Shown: positions 33,147 through 41,974 of the stretch, one piece after another | Position numbering within the stretch: position 1 is the first letter of the stretch | Layout: every line of letters starts with the position of its first letter | DNA from: Winogradskya humida | GTDB lineage: Bacteria > Actinomycetota > Actinomycetes > Mycobacteriales > Micromonosporaceae | Reading direction: 5' to 3' | Length of the DNA stretch: 49,242 nucleotides | NCBI RefSeq assembly: GCF_016862215.1 | Contig: NZ_BOMN01000042.1 | Location: 1 to 49,242 of the forward strand | Position numbers and translations under genes: made by a program | Notes under the pieces: model-generated | Told to the model about the DNA's origin: nothing | Database searches by the model: none | What the model saw: only the letters and a program-made list of their open reading frames with translations

Positions 33147-34355
33147 ATGTCAATCACCGCCTCACGGGGCGTCGCCCTCTACGTCGGCGCCCTGCTCGGC
33201 CCGGGCCTGCTGGTCCTTCCCGGCCTCGCCGCGGCCCAGGCCGGCCCCGCGTCGATCATCGCCTGGATCGGCCTGCTGCTACTCTCCGGCCTCATCGCCA
33301 TCGTCTTCGCCACCCTGGGTGTCACCCGCCCCTCCGCCGGCGGCGTCGCCGAATACGCCCGCCTCGGCCTCGGCGACCGCGCCGCGCGAGCCGTCCGCTG
33401 GCTCTTCCTCGCCGGCATCACCACCGGCGCGCCCCTGGCCTGCTACATGGGCGCCGGCTACCTCGGCGGCACCCGCATCACCACCGCCATCGCCTCGGCG
33501 GTGCTGCTCCTGGTCGTCCTCGCGGTGACCCGGCACGGCGTGCGGACCTCCACCACGATGCAACTCGTCCTCGTCGGACTGCTGCTGGCGGTCATCCTGC
33601 TCGCTGTGGCCGGAGCGGCACCCCACTCCCGAGCCGCCAACTGGACCCCGTTCACCCCACACGGCTGGTCCTCGATCGGCCCGGCCGCCACGGTCCTGAT
33701 GTTCTCGTTCGTCGGCTGGGAGGCAATCGCCTCGCTGACCGGCCGTTTCACGAACCCCCGCCGCGACCTGCCCCGCGTCATCGCCGTGGCCTTCGCCATC
33801 ACCACAACCATCTACCTGGCGCTGGCGTATGTGACAGTGGCCGCCCTGGGCGACACCGCCGGCACAGCCACCCCGATCGCCGCCCTGCTGGAACTCGGCA
33901 TCGGCGCAGCGGGCCCGGCCGTCGCCGCAGTCAGCGCGGTGATCCTCACCCTGGGCACGGTCAACGCCTACCTGACCGGCGGGATGCAGATGGTCGCCCG
34001 CCCCAACCGTTTCACCATTGCCATCCTGGTCACCGAAGCAGCCTTGCTCACCCTGCTCGGCACGGGCACCATCTCGACCACGGTCGCGGTAACCGTACCC
34101 ACAGCCTGCTTCCTGCTGGTCTATCTGCTCTGCATGCTCTCCGCGATCCGCTCGCTGCCGGGCTTGACCCGCCCGGTAGCGGCCGTCGTCGCCGTAGCGG
34201 TCACGGTTGTGCTGAGCTTCGGCGGGTACGCGGTGGTGCCTGCGTTGCTCGTGACAGTTGCCGCCTTTGCCCTGCCGCTGAGGCCGATGTCCGCGCTGAG
34301 CAATGAGGTGCCGGTCGCAGAATCGGTCGACGCGGCCACCCGGCTGACGCCGTAG
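33147..34355 (+). CDS. APC-family amino acid transporter
   Basis: 402-residue membrane protein with about 12 helices. GVALYVGALLGPGLLVLPGLAAAQAGPAS is the helix-1 substrate-binding motif of the amino acid/polyamine/organocation family, and FSFVGWEAIASLTGRFTNPRRDLPRVI is typical of helix 6 and the following loop. The divergent Lrp regulator suggests that it moves an amino acid, import or export, under feedback control. Substrate not predictable. Confidence 0.88.
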   Translation: MSITASRGVALYVGALLGPGLLVLPGLAAAQAGPASIIAWIGLLLLSGLIAIVFATLGVTRPSAGGVAEYARLGLGDRAARAVRWLFLAGITTGAPLACYMGAGYLGGTRITTAIASAVLLLVVLAVTRHGVRTSTTMQLVLVGLLLAVILLAVAGAAPHSRAANWTPFTPHGWSSIGPAATVLMFSFVGWEAIASLTGRFTNPRRDLPRVIAVAFAITTTIYLALAYVTVAALGDTAGTATPIAALLELGIGAAGPAVAAVSAVILTLGTVNAYLTGGMQMVARPNRFTIAILVTEAALLTLLGTGTISTTVAVTVPTACFLLVYLLCMLSAIRSLPGLTRPVAAVVAVAVTVVLSFGGYAVVPALLVTVAAFALPLRPMSALSNEVPVAESVDAATRLTP

Positions 34356-34408
34356 GGAGGACGGCGGTTCTGTGCCTCTGCGACCGGTGAAACGGTCATG
34401 CTTGTCGG

Positions 34409-34849
34409 GTGAAGGCAATTGGCGTCGTGTTGGCGCTGGTCATAACCGCCATGACCGCAGGTGGCTGCCAGTCGTCCCCGACCAAGGGCATGTCCCGGGA
34501 TGACATTGTGGCCGAGTACGTGTCGGCGCTGCAGGCCGGCAACAGGGAGCGCCTCGTCGAACTTCACAATCCGCGCCTCGATGACACCAGCGACATCGAC
34601 GTGAAGATCGCCGAGGCCGGCGGTGTTCCGTGGAGCAACGTCCGAGTCGAGTGGTACGCCGAGGCTTTCCCCAGTGGTCCCGTCGCACGAATCACGGCAC
34701 TCACACCAGGTGGTCGCAAGATCGACACCAATATAGGGCTCAGTCAGATCGATGGTCTGTGGTATCTCGCGCTGGGAACCAGAACCCCGCACCCGGGGGA
34801 CCCCGTCCCCCTCGACACCACCACATCACTGTCACCAGCGTCGTCGTGA
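34409..34849 (+). CDS. Small lipoprotein of unknown function
   Basis: 146 residues, GTG start. A lipoprotein signal (VVLALVITAMTAGGCQSS, Cys at about 20) is followed by a small domain beginning MSRDDIVAEYVSALQAGNRERLVELH and containing ITALTPGGRKI and IDGLWYLALG, a layout like NTF2-type lipoproteins that follow an alpha helix with a curved sheet. Function unknown. Its 3' end faces the GH20 gene with 17 bases between. Confidence 0.7.
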   Translation: MKAIGVVLALVITAMTAGGCQSSPTKGMSRDDIVAEYVSALQAGNRERLVELHNPRLDDTSDIDVKIAEAGGVPWSNVRVEWYAEAFPSGPVARITALTPGGRKIDTNIGLSQIDGLWYLALGTRTPHPGDPVPLDTTTSLSPASS

Positions 34850-34866
34850 TGGGGGGCGGTCGCACG

Positions 34867-36288
34867 CTACGCGCGGAGGTCGGCGGTCATCTCGGCCAGT
34901 TCGGTGAGGCGGTCGGGGAGGGTGCGGGGGTTGCCTGGAGCGTCGGGGCGGGCGTCCCAGGGGCGGGGGCCGGTCAGGGGGCGGTAGTTGACGCCGAGGG
35001 CGTCCAGGCGGGTGAGGTGCGGGTCGAGGCGGGTGGAGAAGTCCTCGAAGGTCACCGGGCCCCAGACTGCTTCGGCGAAGGCGCAGAGGCGGGGGTAGGC
35101 CATGTAGTCGACGCGGCGGGCGGATTCCATGTGTTCGGTCCAGATGTTGGCCTGGCCGCCGAGGACGAGGTCGGAGTCGACGCCGGGGGTGAAGGCGTAG
35201 ACGTCGGCGAGGGTGAGCTGGGTGCCGACCGGGGTGGGTTCGAGGGGATCGTCGGACTGGCGGTAGTCCAAATAGGTGGAAATATCGGGACAGGCCACGA
35301 CCTGAAAGCCGCCCGCCACCGCCGCCGCAGTGGGGAAAGGCCCGCGCCAAGCGGCGATCACCGCGTCGGGAGGGGCGCCACCGGCCAGGATCTCGTCCCA
35401 GCCGAAAACGCGCCGGCCGCGCCCCGCCAGATGGGCGGCCATCTGGGCGGTGAACCGGGGCTGGACCGTTTTGTCACCGCCCCATTCCTCCACCGGGCAC
35501 TCGTCGCCGCCGATGCCGATCAGTGGCGACGGGAAGATGTCGCAGAGGTGGTCCAGGACCGCGCGGCAGAAGTCGAGCGTCGCCGGCGCCATGTTGAGGA
35601 CGTGGGACGAGATGCCCCAGGAGGTGCGGACCGGGCCTTCAAAACCATTACCCAGCGAGGGGTACGCCGCGATGGCCGCCTGCATGTGACCGGGCATGTC
35701 CACCTCGGGCACCACGGTGACGTGGCGGGAAGCGGCGAAGGCGACGATTTCGCGTAGGTCGTCGGCGGTGTAGTAACCCCCGTGCGGCCGGCCGTCGAAC
35801 AGTGCGTGCTGGCGGGAGCCCAGCATCGTCGACGTGCGCCAGGATCCCACCGTGGTCAGGCGTGGCCAGCCGGGCACCTCCATGCGCCAGCCCTGGTCGT
35901 CGGTCAGGTGCAGGTGCAGGACGTTCAGTTTGTGGAACGCGGCGAGGTCGATGAAGCGCAGCACGTCGGCGACCGGCATGTAGTGCCGCGCGACGTCGAG
36001 CATCACCCCGCGCCACTCGTAGCGTGGCGAGTCGGCGATCCGGCCGCACGGCACCTCCCACGGCCCGGCAGCACCGGAGCGCAAGGCCGCCGCGGGCATC
36101 AGCTGCCGCAGTGTCTGGGTTCCGTAGAAGATCCCCGAGGGAGAGCCGCCCGCGAGGTCGATGCCGGAACCTGAAATGTCCAAAATGTAACCGTCAGCCG
36201 GTAAAGAAGGATCCAGCCGTTGAATCAAGGAACCGTCAGTAAGCAGGACGTCGCCGGAGAGGGAGACAGAGACCGGCCGGGGGATCAA
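34867..36288 (-). CDS. GH20 beta-N-acetylhexosaminidase, cytoplasmic
   Basis: 473 residues. After an N-terminal alpha/beta domain (ISGSGIDLAGGSPSGIFYGTQTLRQLMP) comes the GH20 barrel: YEWRGVMLDVARHYMPV, NVLHLHLTDDQGWRMEVPGWPRLT, VPEVDMPGHMQAAIAAYP, and the catalytic Asp-Glu in GIGGDECPVEEW. No signal peptide is present, so it likely acts inside the cell on imported N-acetylhexosaminides. The start is TTG 36288, whose last bases overlap the stop of the permease gene (TTGA), implying coupling. Last gene of the ABC operon. Confidence 0.9.
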   Translation of the reverse strand: MIPRPVSVSLSGDVLLTDGSLIQRLDPSLPADGYILDISGSGIDLAGGSPSGIFYGTQTLRQLMPAAALRSGAAGPWEVPCGRIADSPRYEWRGVMLDVARHYMPVADVLRFIDLAAFHKLNVLHLHLTDDQGWRMEVPGWPRLTTVGSWRTSTMLGSRQHALFDGRPHGGYYTADDLREIVAFAASRHVTVVPEVDMPGHMQAAIAAYPSLGNGFEGPVRTSWGISSHVLNMAPATLDFCRAVLDHLCDIFPSPLIGIGGDECPVEEWGGDKTVQPRFTAQMAAHLAGRGRRVFGWDEILAGGAPPDAVIAAWRGPFPTAAAVAGGFQVVACPDISTYLDYRQSDDPLEPTPVGTQLTLADVYAFTPGVDSDLVLGGQANIWTEHMESARRVDYMAYPRLCAFAEAVWGPVTFEDFSTRLDPHLTRLDALGVNYRPLTGPRPWDARPDAPGNPRTLPDRLTELAEMTADLRA

Positions 36289-37097
36289 TCCTTCACCGCC
36301 CCGCCGAGGCCGGACACCAGGCGGCGGCGTACCAGCAGGAAGAAGATCAGGACCGGCACGGTCATCAGGGTGGAGGCCGCCATGATGGCTCCCCAGTCGT
36401 TCTCGTCGGGTTTGAAGAAGACCAGCAGGGCCATCGGCAGGGTCTGCCGGTCGGTCGCGCTGATGATGAAGGTACGCGCGAACAGGAAATCGTCCCACGC
36501 GTGGATGAACGAGAACACGCTGGTGGCGGCGAGCCCGGGTGCGATCAGCGGGAACAGGATGCGCCAGAGCACGGTGAGCCGGGACGCGCCGTCGAGCTGG
36601 GCGGCCTCGTCGAGTTCGTCCGGGACCGCCGCGACGAAGCCGCGCAGCATCCAGATGGCGAACGGCAACGTGAACGCGGTGTGCACCAGCATCAGGGAAC
36701 CGAGGGTGTTGAGGGCGCCCAGGTCGCGTACCAGGAAGAAGAGCGGGATGGTCAGGGCCTCGACCGGGACCATCTGGGCGATCAGGAAGACCACCAGGAT
36801 CGTGGTGCGGAAGCGGAAGTGGAACCGGGTCAGCGCGACCGCGGCTAGGAACGCGATCAGGCCGGAGATCACCACCACGACCAGCGCGACGATCAGGCTG
36901 TTGAGCAGGTAGCGGCCGAAATCGTTGACGGCCAGGACCCGGCGGAACGCGTCGAGCGACGGCGAGAGGGTCCACGGGCGCTGGTGCAGGGACTGGATCT
37001 CCCCGGCCGGTTTGATCGCGGCGAGCACCATCCAGTAGATGGGGAAGATGACGACGGCGGCGACGAGGACCGCGAAGGCGTCCAGTACACGTCTCAC
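36285..37097 (-). CDS. Sugar-type ABC transporter permease (MalG-like)
   Basis: 270 residues from GTG 37097, which overlaps the preceding permease stop (GTGA). About six helices; PIYWMVLAAIKPAGEI and the EAA loop DELDEAAQLDGASRLTVLWRILFPLIAPGL are CUT1 family features, as is NDWGAIMAASTL. Partners are the permease at 37094-37969 and the binding protein at 37966-39228. No ATPase is encoded here; actinobacterial CUT1 importers often share a distant MsiK-type ATPase. Confidence 0.92.
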   Translation of the reverse strand: MRRVLDAFAVLVAAVVIFPIYWMVLAAIKPAGEIQSLHQRPWTLSPSLDAFRRVLAVNDFGRYLLNSLIVALVVVVISGLIAFLAAVALTRFHFRFRTTILVVFLIAQMVPVEALTIPLFFLVRDLGALNTLGSLMLVHTAFTLPFAIWMLRGFVAAVPDELDEAAQLDGASRLTVLWRILFPLIAPGLAATSVFSFIHAWDDFLFARTFIISATDRQTLPMALLVFFKPDENDWGAIMAASTLMTVPVLIFFLLVRRRLVSGLGGAVKD

Positions 37098-37969
37098 AGC
37101 GGTTCTCCCGACCGGCGCAGCGTTCTGAGGTAGAGCACCGTCACGGCGAGCAGGATCAGCATCATCACGACGCCGATCGCGGAGCCGAGGCCGTACTCGC
37201 TGGACGCGAAGGCCTGCTGGTAGGCGTACACGTTGAGGGTGAGGTTCTGGCCGGCCAGGCCGCCGCCGCGGGTCATCACGTAGATCTGGGTGAAGATCTT
37301 GAAGTCCCAGATGATCGACTGGATGACGACGACGGCGAGGACCGGTCGCAGCATCGGGACCATGATCTGCCAGAACGTACGCCAGGTGGAGGCGCCGTCG
37401 AGCGCCGCCGCCTCCAGCACCGATCGGGAGATCGCCTCGATACCGGCGTAGAGCGTGACCATCACGAAGGGGAACGACGACCAGACGACCACGGCGCCGA
37501 CCAGGGCGAACGCGGAGTAGCGGTCGTACATCCAGTTGAAGCCCTCCGTGCCGAGCAGCTGGTTGACGAAGCCGAGGTCGGTGTCGAACAGGAACAGCCA
37601 GACCGTGGAGCCGCTGACCGCCGGGACGGCCCACGCCGCCATGGCGGCCAGCGACAGCAGCAGCCGCGGCACCCGGCTGATCCGGGTGAGCAGCACCGCG
37701 AGGCCGGCGCCGACGGCGAGGGTCGCCACGACGCAGGCTGCCGCGAAGCCGACCGTTGCCAGCAGCACCGACCAGAACTGCGGGTCGGTGAAGAGCTGGA
37801 CGTAGTTGTCCAGGCCCACGAAGCGGGTCGGCTGCCCGCCGCTGACCTGCGCCTGCCGGAAGTCGAGCACGGAGATGAGCCCGAGCTGGTACATCGGGTA
37901 GAGGAACAGCCCGCCGAGTACGACCGCCGCGGGCAGCAGCAGCCAGAGCGGTGTGAAGCGTTGCTTCAC
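37094..37969 (-). CDS. Sugar-type ABC transporter permease (MalF-like)
   Basis: 291 residues, GTG start at 37969 overlapping the binding-protein stop (GTGA). Helix 1 is LWLLLPAAVVLGGLFLYPMYQLGLIS; FVGLDNYVQLFTDPQFW and the EAA loop SVLEAAALDGASTWRTFWQIMVPMLRPVL identify the CUT1 MalF group. QIYVMTRGGGLAGQNLTLNVYAY is a common motif of importers for oligosaccharides or chitobiose-like sugars. Confidence 0.92.
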   Translation of the reverse strand: MKQRFTPLWLLLPAAVVLGGLFLYPMYQLGLISVLDFRQAQVSGGQPTRFVGLDNYVQLFTDPQFWSVLLATVGFAAACVVATLAVGAGLAVLLTRISRVPRLLLSLAAMAAWAVPAVSGSTVWLFLFDTDLGFVNQLLGTEGFNWMYDRYSAFALVGAVVVWSSFPFVMVTLYAGIEAISRSVLEAAALDGASTWRTFWQIMVPMLRPVLAVVVIQSIIWDFKIFTQIYVMTRGGGLAGQNLTLNVYAYQQAFASSEYGLGSAIGVVMMLILLAVTVLYLRTLRRSGEPL

Positions 37970-39228
37970 TTCGTGAGGGCCGCGTCGACCTGCTTGGCCG
38001 CCTCGTCGGTGGCCTGCTCGACGGTGGACTTCCCGGTGGCGACCTTCTCGATCATCGTGGGCAGCACGGCGGAGGCGTCGATCTTGCCCCAGCCCGGGTC
38101 GAGCGGGACGAACTTCGTGCCGTTCGAGATGGTGGTGATGAAGGGCTCGACGAACTTGTCCTTCGCGGCGACCACGGCGCTCGCGGACTTCAGGGTCGGC
38201 AGGTTGCCCATGGCGTCGTACATCTCGGACTGGTATTTCTTGCCCGCGAGCAGGGTGAGGAAGTCCGCGGCGAGAGCGGGCCGCTGGCTGTTCTTCATGA
38301 TGCCCAGGTTGTTGCCGCCGGCGAACGCGGGTGCGATCGAGCCGGGCTTGCTGCCGGGCAGCGGGACGACGGCGTACTTGCCCTTGGCCGCCCCGGCGTC
38401 GACGGCCGCGCGGTTGAAGTTACCCAGGATGCCCATCGCGGCTTTGCCGCTCGCAAACAGATCAACTGTCTTTCCGCCGGTCAGGTCCGCGCACTGCTGC
38501 GGCGGGCAGTTGTTGTCAGCGATCAGATCCGTGTACGCCTTGAGCCCCGCCCGCGACTGCGCGGAGTTCAGCGACGTGATGTCCCCGCCGGCGTCCCACA
38601 CGAACGGCATCGCGGCGTACGTGTACTTGCCCCCGACCGCCACCCCGAACAGCTCCGGCTTCTTCGCCCGCACCGTGCGCGCCGCCGTGGTCAGCTCGGC
38701 GATGCTGGTCGGCACCTTGAGCCCGAGCTCCTGGAAGATGTCGGTGCGGTAGTAGAGCGCGCGCACGCCGACGTACCAGGGGACGCCGAGCAGGGTGCCC
38801 TCGTAGGTCGCGCTGGATTTGGCGTCGGGGCTGAGATCCGCGCCCTCGGACCACGCGGTGACGGCCGGGCCGACGTCGGCGAGCCCGCCCGCGGCGGCGT
38901 ACTCAGGGAGATCCGTGTTGCCGTATTCAACGACGTCGGGGGCGCTGGCCGGGTCGTTGAACGCGCCCTTGAAGCGTTCGCTGCGGGTGTCGACCGCGAT
39001 GTACGCGATGTCGACCTTGGTGTCCTGGTGGGCCGCGGTGAACTCGGCGACCGCCTCGTTGACGACCTTCTCCTTGGGGGCGCGGTTCGGCTCGTCGAAG
39101 AGCCAGACCTTGAGCGTGCCGGTGCGCGCGCCGCCGTCGGACGGCGCGGTGCGGGGTGTGGACGTCGAGGGGGCGCACGCGGTCAGCGTGAGGGCGAGGG
39201 CGGCGGCCGTCGCCAGGCGCAGCTTCAT
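37966..39228 (-). CDS. Extracellular solute-binding lipoprotein of sugar ABC importer
   Basis: 420 residues. Lipoprotein signal MKLRLATAAALALTLTAC, then TGTLKVWLFDEPNRAPKEK, VEYGNTDLPEYAAAGGLADV, GVPWYVGVRALYYRTDIF and AFAGGNNLGIMKNSQRPALAADFLTLL, a family 1 binding protein related to those for N,N'-diacetylchitobiose or similar sugars. GGAG precedes ATG 39228. Its promoter region holds three half-sites, including the 17-bp element shared with the regulator promoter. Confidence 0.92.
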   Translation of the reverse strand: MKLRLATAAALALTLTACAPSTSTPRTAPSDGGARTGTLKVWLFDEPNRAPKEKVVNEAVAEFTAAHQDTKVDIAYIAVDTRSERFKGAFNDPASAPDVVEYGNTDLPEYAAAGGLADVGPAVTAWSEGADLSPDAKSSATYEGTLLGVPWYVGVRALYYRTDIFQELGLKVPTSIAELTTAARTVRAKKPELFGVAVGGKYTYAAMPFVWDAGGDITSLNSAQSRAGLKAYTDLIADNNCPPQQCADLTGGKTVDLFASGKAAMGILGNFNRAAVDAGAAKGKYAVVPLPGSKPGSIAPAFAGGNNLGIMKNSQRPALAADFLTLLAGKKYQSEMYDAMGNLPTLKSASAVVAAKDKFVEPFITTISNGTKFVPLDPGWGKIDASAVLPTMIEKVATGKSTVEQATDEAAKQVDAALTK

Positions 39229-39241
39229 GGGGGCACTCCAG

Positions 39242-39267
39242 ACGAACTATGTTCGTAAGTGGTTCGT
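39242..39267 (-). promoter_or_regulatory. Cluster operator upstream of the ABC importer operon
   Basis: Half-sites ACGAAC (39242-39247), GTTCGT (39251-39256) and GTTCGT (39262-39267). On the minus strand 39267-39251 reads ACGAACCACTTACGAAC, identical over 17 bases to 40541-40557. It lies 14-39 bases upstream of the binding-protein ATG, over the probable promoter, so the bound factor would block transcription. Confidence 0.75.
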
Positions 39268-39338
39268 TGCTTGGGTGCCCCTCAGAGTGCGGCTGCGGCC
39301 TCCGCCCGTCAACCCTTCGAGATCGTTAAATCTGGATA

Positions 39339-40481
39339 TCAGAAGTACGTATGCAGGACATCCACGACCACATCGGAATCGTCGGCGACCGGGATGAAGC
39401 GCCACTTGTCGAACGCCGTGCACGGGTGTGACAGGCCGAAACGCACCAGGTCACCAATGTTCAGCGAGTCACTGCGTACATAGGTGTGGTGGTCGTTCAT
39501 CTTGAAGACCTCGCCTGCGGTGGTCGTCGGCAGGCCCTCGTCGAACGGTGCGTCGCGCTTGCCCATGCCGACGATCGCGAGCCCCGGCTCCGGAGTGGAC
39601 AGCACCTGCGCGTAGATCTCCAGCGCCGCGGTCAGCGAACCCTCGGCGGCGACCCGGTTGAACGGCGTACGGTCCTGGTAGAAGCCCTCGTCGTGGGTGA
39701 CCGACGCGCCGCTGCGCAGCACCGTCCGCACGGTGTGCCCCTCGATCTCGAGCCCCTCGAAGGCCTTGATCACACGGTCGAACCAGGCGCTGCCACCTGC
39801 GGAAATAATGACTTCCCCGGGCAGTAGACCGGCGATCGCCCGCAGCGCCTCGATTTGTGTGGCCAGGAATTCGTCGACCTCGGCCGCCGTCTTCAGTGCC
39901 CCCTCGTAAGCGGTCACCCCGACGACATTCGCACCTGCCCGGGCGACCCCCACCACCTCTTCGACGGTACGACAGCCCGTGCGCCCGCCGTGGTGACCGA
40001 GCTCGACCAGGACCTTCAACCCGCCGGCCGCCGCGACGCGTTCGACCCCGGTCACCGAGTCGACCTGCACGAACACGTCCCAGCCCGCCTTCGACTCCTG
40101 CGACAGCCAGCGCAGCGCGGTCGGGTCGAGCACCTCGTTGGCAATGATCACTCTGGGTACGCCGAGCTTGCGCAGCACCAGCGCCTGGCTCGCGGTCGCC
40201 GCGGTCTGCGCCCATGCACCCGCGTTGAGCTGGGCTTCGAGCAGGCTCGGCGCCATCGACGTCTTGGCGTGCGGGGCGAACGAGAAGCCGTGCCGCTGGG
40301 CGTAGGCCGCCATCGTCGCGATGTTCGCGCGCACGGCGGAGTCCCGCACGACGAGCAACGGCCAGGTGAACGTACCGTCGAAGAGGTTGTGCCTTGCCGC
40401 GGCGAACTCACTCGCCTTGACCTGGCCTTCCGGCATCCAGAAGCCCTTGGTACGCCAGTCGATGATTTCGTCGGGGATCAT
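39339..40481 (-). CDS. Fold-type III PLP enzyme, D-threonine aldolase / D-serine dehydratase-like
   Basis: 380 residues from ATG 40481, which has GAGGAG at the right distance; a GTG at 40490 lies too close to it. The N-terminal alanine-racemase-like barrel has WPLLVVRDSAVRANIATMAAYAQRHGFSFAPHAKTSMAPSL, where PHAKT carries the PLP lysine. Downstream are VLVELGHHGGRTGCRTVEE, ISAGGSAWFD, LRSGASVTHD and a C-terminal HHTYV plus SHPCTAFDKW, the latter a metal-binding region in D-threonine aldolases and DSD1 D-serine dehydratases. Likely substrate is a D-hydroxy-amino acid. It is divergent from the regulator and shares an operator with the ABC operon. Confidence 0.85.
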   Translation of the reverse strand: MIPDEIIDWRTKGFWMPEGQVKASEFAAARHNLFDGTFTWPLLVVRDSAVRANIATMAAYAQRHGFSFAPHAKTSMAPSLLEAQLNAGAWAQTAATASQALVLRKLGVPRVIIANEVLDPTALRWLSQESKAGWDVFVQVDSVTGVERVAAAGGLKVLVELGHHGGRTGCRTVEEVVGVARAGANVVGVTAYEGALKTAAEVDEFLATQIEALRAIAGLLPGEVIISAGGSAWFDRVIKAFEGLEIEGHTVRTVLRSGASVTHDEGFYQDRTPFNRVAAEGSLTAALEIYAQVLSTPEPGLAIVGMGKRDAPFDEGLPTTTAGEVFKMNDHHTYVRSDSLNIGDLVRFGLSHPCTAFDKWRFIPVADDSDVVVDVLHTYF

Positions 40482-40540
40482 GGTCCGCACTCCTCAGGGT
40501 TGACCGTCAGACTGACTTCGCGCATTGTGTGGAAGCTACT

Positions 40541-40557
40541 ACGAACCACTTACGAAC
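40541..40557 (+). promoter_or_regulatory. Cluster operator in the regulator/PLP-enzyme divergent region
   Basis: ACGAACCACTTACGAAC, two direct ACGAAC half-sites with an 11-base period (40541-40546 and 40552-40557). It ends 13 bases before the regulator ATG and 60 bases upstream of the PLP enzyme ATG, so it may serve both and autoregulate. It matches the element at 39251-39267 perfectly, in inverse orientation. Confidence 0.75.
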
Positions 40558-40570
40558 GTTGGGAGCGTTG

Positions 40571-41974
40571 ATGGTGATCGGCCTGGTGTGCCATGCCGGC
40601 CATCGTGCCCGGTTCGCCGAGGCCGCGCGCACCCTCACCGGAGTGACGTTCGCGTGGGCGGTCTACGAGCGCGAGGACGAGATCCGCGACCGGGTGGCCG
40701 CTCTGCTGCGCGACCAGACCCTGGACGGGCTCCTGCTGGGCCTGGTTCCGTACGCCCGGAGCCGCGACCTGCTCCCGCCCGCCCTGCCCGTCACGGTGAC
40801 CCGCTCGGCGGCGCTCGACCTGGCCCTCGCCTGGTCCCGGGCCCGCGGCAACGGCTGGCCCGCGACGCCGGTCAGCATCGACACGTTCACCCAGGAGACC
40901 GTCGACGAGGTCGCCACCGCGCTCGACCTGGACCGGTCGCTGATCGCCTGCCAGCCGTTCGACCCGTCGCAGTCGATCGCCGATGTCGTCGCGTTCCACC
41001 GGGACCGCGTGGCCGCCACCGGGGCGTCCTATGTGATCAGTGTGCGCACCGGGGTGGCCGCTGCGCTGGACGGGCAGGTGGCTGTCCTGAACGCGCTGGC
41101 GACGCCGGGGACCATCCGGGCGGATCTGCACGAGCTGGCTCTGCGCGTACGCAACAAGAAGGCCGACGGTCAGCGCTTCGCCGCCGGTGTCTTCCTGGTC
41201 GCGTCCCCGTTCGTCAAGCCTGAGGACGGCTCGGACCTGGACCGGTCGCGGGTCGGGTTGCAGCACCTGCTGATGAACACGCCCGAGTTCGCCGACGCGT
41301 GGATAGACAACCGGGGGCGTCGTGGGGTCGTCGTGTTCGCCCACGCGGCCCTGTTCGAGGCGATCACCCATCAATGGGTCGGCCTGCCCGTCCTCGCCGA
41401 GATCCGGGACTCCCTCGGCATCCGGGCGGTGGCCGGCTTCGGCATCGGGGACTCCGCCCGGGTCTGCGTCGCCCTCGCCGAGCGGGCCGCCGCACGTGCC
41501 GAGCAGGACGCCGATCCGGGCGCGTACCTGATCTCCGACAACGGCATGATGATCGGCCCGATGGGTGCCTCGGGGGTGCCGCTCACCTACACCTACCGCG
41601 AGCACGGCGGCATCGAGGCCCTCGCCGCCCGGGTCGGGCTGAGCCCGGCCACCCTGTCCCGGCTCGCGGCGATCGAACGCAGCCTCGGCGGACGCCCGGT
41701 CTCACCCGGCGACCTCGCCCGCTCGCTGGGCATCACCGACCCGAGCGGGCGCCGGCTGATCCGCAAACTCAGCGGGTCGCGGCTCGCGATCGACGACGGC
41801 AGCTCACAGGTCCACCGCAAGGGCCGCCCGACCCGGCTCTACCGCCTCGCCATCACCGCCGCCCTCGATACGGCCATCACCGACGCCCCGGACCCGGCCG
41901 TAACCGCGGCCCTCGACCCAGCCGTCACCTCTGCCCTGGGCCCGGCCATCAGCGCAGCCCTGGATCCGGTCTGA
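40571..41974 (+). CDS. Probable transcriptional regulator of unfamiliar type, C-terminal winged helix
   Basis: 467 residues from ATG 40571, preceded by GGGAG. No family is recognised with confidence. The N-terminal part (MVIGLVCHAGHRARFAEAARTLTGVTF, LDGLLLGLVPYARSRDLL) looks like a small Rossmann-type sensor; a middle part contains DLHELALRVRNKKADGQRFAAGVFLVA and GIRAVAGFGIGDSARVCVALAERAA with DNGMMIGPMG. Near the C-terminus, VSPGDLARSLGITDPSGRRLIRKLSGSRLAI is a helix-turn-helix candidate. The protein ends with five copies of an eight-residue TAALDPAV-like repeat. Its start adjoins the operator and its stop overlaps the amidohydrolase start, so it is the likely controller of the cluster. Confidence 0.7.
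   Translation: MVIGLVCHAGHRARFAEAARTLTGVTFAWAVYEREDEIRDRVAALLRDQTLDGLLLGLVPYARSRDLLPPALPVTVTRSAALDLALAWSRARGNGWPATPVSIDTFTQETVDEVATALDLDRSLIACQPFDPSQSIADVVAFHRDRVAATGASYVISVRTGVAAALDGQVAVLNALATPGTIRADLHELALRVRNKKADGQRFAAGVFLVASPFVKPEDGSDLDRSRVGLQHLLMNTPEFADAWIDNRGRRGVVVFAHAALFEAITHQWVGLPVLAEIRDSLGIRAVAGFGIGDSARVCVALAERAAARAEQDADPGAYLISDNGMMIGPMGASGVPLTYTYREHGGIEALAARVGLSPATLSRLAAIERSLGGRPVSPGDLARSLGITDPSGRRLIRKLSGSRLAIDDGSSQVHRKGRPTRLYRLAITAALDTAITDAPDPAVTAALDPAVTSALGPAISAALDPV
41855..41971 (+). repeat. 24-bp repeat array coding for the regulator C-terminus
   Basis: 4.9 degenerate 24-bp units encode TAALDTAI, TDAPDPAV, TAALDPAV, TSALGPAI and SAALDPV just before the stop codon. DNA copies have diverged mostly at third positions while the peptide pattern is kept. 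Confidence 0.75.

Noticed and set aside
34867..36975. Extended start for the GH20 gene at 36975
   Set aside because: The first 229 codons lie within the permease gene in another frame; TTG 36288, overlapping the permease stop, is the coherent start.
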